A DNA stretch of 54,634 nucleotides from the NCBI GenBank assembly GCA_018066805.1, contig JAGPVX010000028.1, positions 1 through 54,634 of the forward strand. Direction: 5' to 3'. This document shows, piece by piece, positions 50,146 through 54,634 of the stretch. Origin of the DNA: Paraperlucidibaca sp. (GTDB taxonomy: Bacteria; Pseudomonadota; Gammaproteobacteria; Pseudomonadales; Moraxellaceae). Each line of letters opens with the position of its first letter. The stretch's first letter is position 1. The position numbers were made by a program, and so were the translations under genes. The notes under the pieces are model-generated. The model searched no databases and had not been told where the DNA came from. It worked only from the letters and a program-made list of their open reading frames with translations.

Positions 50146-51422
50146 GCAAACTCAGTAAAGCCATGATTGTCTGCGGTAGCCGCACGCCATTTTTAGACTC
50201 AGGCGGCGCCTATTCGCAACTGATGAGCTATGAGCTCGCCGCTTACGCCATTCGCGGTGTACTCGCGCGCAGCGACATCGACCCCGAACAGCTCGGCATG
50301 GTCATGGCTGGCACCGTGGTACATGAAGTCGAAACCTCGAACGTCGCGCGCGAAGCCATGCTCGCCGCCGGCATCCCCTCAACTGTGCCTGCCTGCACAA
50401 CCTCTATGGCAGGTTTATCGGCAACCGTCTCAGTCACTAGTCTTTGCGACATGATCAGCCTCGGCCGTATCGACTCGGGCATCGCCGTTGGCACCGAAAC
50501 CTTCTCCGACATCCCACTACGCTATTCGCGCACGCTACGCCGCGGCGCCATGCAACTGCGCCAAGACAGCTCAGCAAGCAGTGTCATGCGTCTACTCGGC
50601 CAATTGCGCCCGCGCGACATATTGCCGGTGATGCCTAGCGGTGGCGACTTCACCACGGGCATGTCCATGGGCGAATGCACCGAAGTCATGGTCAAGCACT
50701 GGGGCGTGACTCGCGATGCTAGTGATGCCTTCGCTGTGCGTAGTCACAAGCTGACTCTTGCGGCACTGGCTGCCGGCCATTTGCAGCAAGATATCGATGC
50801 CGTAGAAGTTGACGACACACTAGTCAGCGACGACAACTCGCCGCGTGCCAACTGCACGCTGGAGTCGTTGGCTAGACTCAAGCCTGTGTTTGATAAAACC
50901 TCGGGCATCATCACCGCCGGTACGGCATCACGCTTTACCGACGGCGCGGCAGCACTTCTACTTACCAGCGAAGCTTATGCCGCCGCGAACGATTTAACGC
51001 CACTGGCCTGCGTGCGCGACTACGCTTTTGCTGGCGTCAGCGACATCGGCAGCGAGATGCTGCTTGGCCCGGCCGCGAGCATTCCGCGCCTGCTGGCCAA
51101 AAATAAACTCAGCGTCGAAGACATCGGCGTGTGGGAATTGCACGAGGCATTTGCTGCACAAATTTTGGCGAACCAAGCCTGCCTCGAGTCCAGCGAATTT
51201 GCCCAGCAATATCACGCCGGATGGGTGGCTGGACGCATTCCATTAGAGCGCTTAAATGCCTGGGGTGGATCGCTAGCGCTGGGCAACCCGTTTGCCGCTA
51301 CTGGCACTCGCTTGCTGATGACTGCTGCGCGCCGGATGCACGCCGAAAACGCGCGCTATGCCGTGGTGTCGAGCTGTGCTGGCGGCGGTTTAGGTGCTGC
51401 GGTGTTGTTGGAGCGGGTGTAA
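50142..51422 (+). CDS. Thiolase-fold protein lacking the nucleophilic Cys
   Basis: The 426-residue protein spans a whole thiolase fold with the N-terminal CGSRTPFLDSGGAYS motif, HEAFAAQ (His334) and the C-terminal CAGGGLGAAV motif (Cys412). Alignment of VPACTTSMAGLSAT with the thiolase site VPA-(6)-C puts Gly91 where the acylated Cys should be; Cys85 is six residues away. The GHP motif reads GNPFAATG, replacing its His by Asn382. So two of the classical active-site residues are missing. It resembles the FadI/HADHB branch elsewhere. It may be a retro-aldolase, scaffold or regulator, or use another residue; a standard thiolase call would be unsafe. Confidence 0.85.
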   Translation: MSKLSKAMIVCGSRTPFLDSGGAYSQLMSYELAAYAIRGVLARSDIDPEQLGMVMAGTVVHEVETSNVAREAMLAAGIPSTVPACTTSMAGLSATVSVTSLCDMISLGRIDSGIAVGTETFSDIPLRYSRTLRRGAMQLRQDSSASSVMRLLGQLRPRDILPVMPSGGDFTTGMSMGECTEVMVKHWGVTRDASDAFAVRSHKLTLAALAAGHLQQDIDAVEVDDTLVSDDNSPRANCTLESLARLKPVFDKTSGIITAGTASRFTDGAAALLLTSEAYAAANDLTPLACVRDYAFAGVSDIGSEMLLGPAASIPRLLAKNKLSVEDIGVWELHEAFAAQILANQACLESSEFAQQYHAGWVAGRIPLERLNAWGGSLALGNPFAATGTRLLMTAARRMHAENARYAVVSSCAGGGLGAAVLLERV

Positions 51423-51530
51423 GTCCACTTCTCAACATCCGTGCAAGCAGCCTGCTCAGCCAATTGAGATATTTTTGGCAGGATATGTATAAGGCCTGCT
51501 AGAACGTCAAGAATCAATAAAGTGAACTCT

Positions 51531-51573
51531 TGTAGGATGCCGTCGATAATAAAAATATTGAGGGCATCCTACA
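51531..51573 (+). promoter_or_regulatory. 11-bp dyad in the leader of the lipoprotein hydrolase gene
   Basis: TGTAGGATGCC (51531-51541) and GGCATCCTACA (51563-51573) are perfect reverse complements with a 21-base A/T-rich loop. The right arm ends on the A of the start codon and takes in the last base of the Shine-Dalgarno-like GAGG (51560-51563). It could be an RNA hairpin hiding the start site or an operator for a dimeric regulator. Confidence 0.6.
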
Positions 51574-53099
51574 TGCTTACACCTAACATCATGCGATCAG
51601 CTCAACTGATACTGCTTTGCACTTTTGTGGCACTAACGACAGCCGCCTGTGGAGGCTCCGACTCAAAGCTGAGTCATGCTGCCGCCGATGTTGATCCCAC
51701 TGACCCCGCTGACCCCACTGACCCCACTGATCCCACTGATCCCACTGATCCTACCGATCCCGTCACAATTTCTAAATGCAGGGCTGCCGAGTTTCCATCC
51801 GCATTATGGACTGCTTGTGAACTAAAAAATTACGGCATCGCATTAGGATCAATTGTTGGAAATCTAGTAAAAGCCGACTTTGTCTTAAAGTACACATTGC
51901 AAAGTACTGCCAATCTCACAGAGTTCACATGGCGCACTCTCACAGACATTCATTGGGATAGTGTTACTAACTTGTGCGGAACAATGGCGGGCCCCTGTGT
52001 CGGTGACCCGTTGCGCTACCCAATCAATAACCCATGGTATGACAACGTCGGCACAGTGACCCCTGTTAACTTTTATGACAAAGAAGGCGCTCGCTTAAGT
52101 GGTCGAGTTTGGGCACCAAAAAACCCACCAGTAGGGAAAACTTACCCTGCGGTGATTATTTTGAATGGCTCCGTTCAAGCACCAGAAACACTGTATTGGT
52201 GGGCAGCTCAGCTATTAGTCCAAAACGGTTATCTCGTGATGACCTTTGATCCGCGTGGGCAGGGCAGGTCCGACACTAGGACGCCCGACTTCAAATTTGG
52301 CAGCAATTTAAATCCAGTTGTTTTTCGCCGTAATCTGATTGATGCAATAGACTTTTTCTACTCAACACCTACTGCACTATACCCACATAATTTATCAGGT
52401 GCCGCAGGACCAATTGGCGACTCAAATCGAGCCAAAACAACGTCGTACAACCCTATTTATCAACTGCTAGACCGTGATCGACTTGGTATTGCAGGGCACT
52501 CACTTGGTGCTACTGGAGTCTCAGTGGTTCAAGGCGAGTCCGATTGGCAAGGGACTATGCACACGAGTAATCCAGTTAAAGCGATGGTCGCATGGGACAA
52601 CCTAATGCTTAGCGACAATTTAGATGGTGTGCCGGTCGTTCCACGCATTCCCTCCATGGGGCAGTCGGGCGATTACTTTCTACTTCCCGCACCACATTTA
52701 ACGCCCCCTTCTGATAATAAAAATGCCGGCTTCGACTTATGGCAAGAAAACAGTGTTGACTCTTATCAAATTAATATACGAGGGGCGACTCATTTTGACT
52801 GGAGCCTGATCTACCCGCTCCCTTCATCAAATTGGGAGCCCGGAAAAATCATCGCTGCTGATGGTAGTGATAATGGTGCAGGCTGGGCCAATCCCGTTGC
52901 GCAATATTATACACTTGCCTGGTTCGATCGATATTTGAAGCTTCCTGGAGAGCAAGGCTATGCGGATGCGGACTCACGTCTGCTGAATGATCGCATCTTT
53001 AGAGATCGCTTGAGTTGGTATCATCCAAGCAAGAGAGCGTTTAAAAATAGAAACGATAAACTCCAATCCTGCGAAAATATTGCTCTAGGATGTCAATAA
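51573..53099 (+). CDS. Lipoprotein alpha/beta hydrolase with a PTD-repeat linker
   Basis: The 508-residue product has a signal with lipobox TTAACGG, a short linker of about seven Pro-Thr-Asp repeats (residues about 40-63), and an alpha/beta hydrolase domain (about 165-490). The nucleophile elbow is GIAGHSLGATG, an oxyanion-like segment is VIILNGSV, MTFDPRGQGRSD precedes it, and the His in IRGATHFDWS is a candidate for the triad. It looks like an exported esterase or lipase of the dienelactone/peptidase S9-like group; substrate unknown. Several cysteines suggest periplasmic disulfides. The AT-rich codon use differs from upstream genes. Confidence 0.82.
   Translation: MLTPNIMRSAQLILLCTFVALTTAACGGSDSKLSHAAADVDPTDPADPTDPTDPTDPTDPTDPVTISKCRAAEFPSALWTACELKNYGIALGSIVGNLVKADFVLKYTLQSTANLTEFTWRTLTDIHWDSVTNLCGTMAGPCVGDPLRYPINNPWYDNVGTVTPVNFYDKEGARLSGRVWAPKNPPVGKTYPAVIILNGSVQAPETLYWWAAQLLVQNGYLVMTFDPRGQGRSDTRTPDFKFGSNLNPVVFRRNLIDAIDFFYSTPTALYPHNLSGAAGPIGDSNRAKTTSYNPIYQLLDRDRLGIAGHSLGATGVSVVQGESDWQGTMHTSNPVKAMVAWDNLMLSDNLDGVPVVPRIPSMGQSGDYFLLPAPHLTPPSDNKNAGFDLWQENSVDSYQINIRGATHFDWSLIYPLPSSNWEPGKIIAADGSDNGAGWANPVAQYYTLAWFDRYLKLPGEQGYADADSRLLNDRIFRDRLSWYHPSKRAFKNRNDKLQSCENIALGCQ
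51693..51764 (+). repeat. Nine-base tandem repeat coding for Asp-Pro-Thr
   Basis: Eight consecutive 9-base units of the form GA(T/C)CCCACT encode the repeated DPT linker of the lipoprotein hydrolase. In-frame slippage would change linker length without a frameshift. Confidence 0.9.
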
Positions 53100-53185
53100 A
53101 TACATGCATACGTACTATATATAAAAAATAGTCAATTAACTGCTAAGCTAAAGTATGCGGTTTTTTTTCAGAGATCAGATGACTC

Positions 53186-54202
53186 ATGACTAGCGGGGTT
53201 TATATTCTAGGTAGCTTAGCGAAAATGGTGCTGAGCTACCTAGATAAGGAGAGGATTGCAGCGCCGAAATTAAGAGCTGAGCTTGCAAAGCGAGGGCCAT
53301 TTGAGCTAGTCCCTATTGAAGATTGGTGGCGCTGGCACGACCGTGTGCAAGAAGAAAGCTTCCAGCCAGCCTTAGGCCTTCATATAGGTCGTTGCGTGCA
53401 ATTACACCACCTCGGCCTGTTAGGCTACTTAATGGGAACTTGCCAAACCTGTGGACTAGCACTAGAGGCTTTTCAAAAGTTCCAACCACTGATACACAAC
53501 CTAAACCCAAGCCTCGTCAATATTCGCGGAAACTATATATGCATCACTTGGGATGATCGATACGGCACATCTACGCTAATATCTAATGAAGTGCTTGCAT
53601 CATCATTTCTAACCAATCTTCGAACACTAACTGGCCTACCAGATATAAACTTTCATAAACTATCATTCCCAGGGCCACCGCCTAAGCATTATGAAATTTA
53701 TCGCACATTATGGGGGTGTGCCGTAGATTTTGATGCTCCAAGTATGAGTTTTGAGCTTTCTGTAGCTTATCTTTTACTACCTATCCCATCATATGATGAA
53801 AATCTGAAGCTAATTTTAGAAAAACAAGCAGAGTCGCTTATTGAGCAGCACCCACGCCCTGACCCGTTTATTAGCGAGCTTCATGAGTTAATAATTCCAG
53901 CAATTAAAAGAGGCGAGGTTTCTGCCGATCGCCTAGCTGGCGAAATAGGAATGTCACTGCGCTCATTTTATCGGGCCTTAGACAAACGGGGCATAACCTT
54001 TCGCGATTTGCTGCGCACCATTCGCTACCAATTAGCTAAACAACACTTAAATAACCGCCGGATAGAGCTCGTGGACGTAGCCTCCCTACTGGGCTACTCA
54101 GATCAAAGTGCGTTCACAAGAGCATTTAAATCGTGGCATGGCGCTACTCCGCGACAATATCGCTTAAATAGCCAAGGCGTATCTGAGCAGGCTAATATTT
54201 AG
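53186..54202 (+). CDS. AraC-family transcriptional regulator
   Basis: The 338-residue protein has an AraC N-terminal ligand domain of the type seen in the 11432 gene product and a C-terminal double helix-turn-helix (SADRLAGEIGMSLRSFYRALDKRG and DVASLLGYSDQSAFTRAFKSWHGATPRQYRL). It follows the lipoprotein hydrolase by 87 bases on the same strand and shares its AT-rich composition, so it could control that gene; the leader dyad at 51531-51573 is a candidate target. A terminator follows. Confidence 0.92.
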   Translation: MTSGVYILGSLAKMVLSYLDKERIAAPKLRAELAKRGPFELVPIEDWWRWHDRVQEESFQPALGLHIGRCVQLHHLGLLGYLMGTCQTCGLALEAFQKFQPLIHNLNPSLVNIRGNYICITWDDRYGTSTLISNEVLASSFLTNLRTLTGLPDINFHKLSFPGPPPKHYEIYRTLWGCAVDFDAPSMSFELSVAYLLLPIPSYDENLKLILEKQAESLIEQHPRPDPFISELHELIIPAIKRGEVSADRLAGEIGMSLRSFYRALDKRGITFRDLLRTIRYQLAKQHLNNRRIELVDVASLLGYSDQSAFTRAFKSWHGATPRQYRLNSQGVSEQANI

Positions 54203-54253
54203 TAGCGCATAAGAACCGATCAACGCTAGGCGCCCCTCGCGTTCTTTAGAAAG

Positions 54254-54282
54254 CAAAAACCCGCCTTATCAGCGGGTTTTTG
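54254..54282. terminator. Bidirectional intrinsic terminator between AraC gene and tRNA-Leu
   Basis: CAAAAACCCGC-(7)-GCGGGTTTTTG forms a perfect 11-bp hairpin with T and A tracts on either side. It can end both the rightward AraC-type transcript and the leftward tRNA-Leu transcript. Confidence 0.93.
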
Positions 54283-54314
54283 TTTGGCTTACTTGTGAAG
54301 CAAAGCCTTAAAGA

Positions 54315-54399
54315 TGGTGCGCTAGAGAGGACTTGAACCTCCACGCCTTGCGGCACCAGAACCTAAATCTGGCGTGTATACCAATTTCACCACTAGCGC
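54315..54399 (-). tRNA. tRNA-Leu (anticodon TAG)
   Basis: On the minus strand the 85-base cloverleaf begins GCGCTAG, has D-loop AAATTGGTATAC, anticodon stem CCAGA/TCTGG with loop TTTAGGT (anticodon TAG, reading CUA), a long variable arm (TGCCGCAAGGCG) as expected for Leu, T arm GTTCAAGTC and an encoded CCA. Confidence 0.95.
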
Positions 54400-54502
54400 A
54401 TCGGCGCGCATGATAGCAGAGCCGATTGCTAGCTGCCATGCAGGCGGTGCAATTTTTTTAAAATCATACCGCCAAGTAGGCAAGAGAGTTACGCAACGCC
54501 TC

Positions 54503-54634
54503 TTACGAAGCCCGCATACGTCGTGTTTTCCTCGTGCCGCGCACATTCGCCACCACTGTTGCGGCAAAAGACCATAGCCCCGACTCATTGGGCTTAGGCA
54601 CTTTACCATTACCCATGCGATGTAATTGGCGCGT
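54503..54634 (-). CDS. C-terminal end of an unidentified gene
   Basis: A minus-strand frame is open from the right edge for 43 codons and ends at TAA 54505-54503, reading RMGNGKVPKPNESGLWSF, then AATVVANVRG and a basic tail KTRRMRAS. It is transcribed toward tRNA-Leu. I do not recognise it; secG, the gene often found before a tRNA-Leu, does not look like this. A frame this short could be chance. Confidence 0.35.
   Translation of the reverse strand, partial: TRQLHRMGNGKVPKPNESGLWSFAATVVANVRGTRKTRRMRAS

Noticed and set aside
54322-54609. Open frame of 95 codons across the tRNA-Leu region
   Set aside because: It runs through the tRNA gene and has no recognisable protein content; the tRNA is certain.

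Overview
The window reads as a chromosomal segment of a free-living, probably marine gammaproteobacterium. Support comes from conserved gammaproteobacterial gene orders: pyrG-kdsA-eno-ftsB-ispD-ispF-truD-surE-pcm, cysM/exonuclease/rlmD/relA/mazG, divergent purL and mltF, tolB-pal, and livKHMGF. A family such as Spongiibacteraceae or another Cellvibrionales-type lineage is plausible, but I cannot fix it from this sequence. Base composition is moderately GC-rich, with clearly AT-richer patches at about 7.1-11.2 kb and 51.5-54.2 kb. No rRNA, CRISPR array, insertion sequence or prophage was seen.

Layout. 0-7 kb: 3' end of a CorC-type protein, purT, a gamma carbonic anhydrase, two Nudix hydrolases, a pair of acyl-CoA dehydrogenases (one lacking the usual catalytic Glu) and bacterioferritin. 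7-11.4 kb: an accessory patch with a small Pmp3/YqaE membrane protein, a DUF167 gene, a sigma54-type promoter, a formate/nitrite-type channel and a PP2C-phosphatase/kinase fusion. The channel and kinase lie between the intact DUF167 gene and a decayed copy of its 3' end. Three palindromes sit around this patch; each has the same 21-bp centre but unrelated 19-21 bp perfect arms. 11.4-24.2 kb: an AraC-type regulator, purL, mltF, the branched-chain amino-acid ABC transporter operon and dapE. 24.3-33.6 kb: an RpoS-like sigma factor, tRNA-Arg, then the long minus-strand housekeeping run from pyrG down to pcm. 33.7-36 kb: a PHO-box-controlled porin and a small outer-membrane barrel. 36-45.4 kb: mazG, relA, rlmD, a PolB-type exonuclease, cysM, a short-chain dehydrogenase, dgt and a beta carbonic anhydrase. 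45.4-49.2 kb: pal-like, tolB-like, YiaD-like, SirB2 and DUF1289 genes. 49.2-54.2 kb: a MaoC-like dehydratase overlapping a thiolase-fold protein without its nucleophilic Cys, a lipoprotein alpha/beta hydrolase and a second AraC-type regulator. The window ends with tRNA-Leu(TAG) and the 3' end of one more gene.

How the parts work together. Most of the window is core metabolism: purine and pyrimidine synthesis, isoprenoid and Kdo precursors, lysine/peptidoglycan precursor supply, stringent response, sulfur assimilation and envelope integrity. Two regulatory links can be read from DNA: a phosphate-starvation PHO box before the phosphate-selective-type porin, and a nitrogen-type sigma54 promoter before the FNT channel and its linked phosphatase/kinase. 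The least explained signal is the set of fixed-centre, variable-arm palindromes at 6988-7058, 11287-11353 and 11356-11424.
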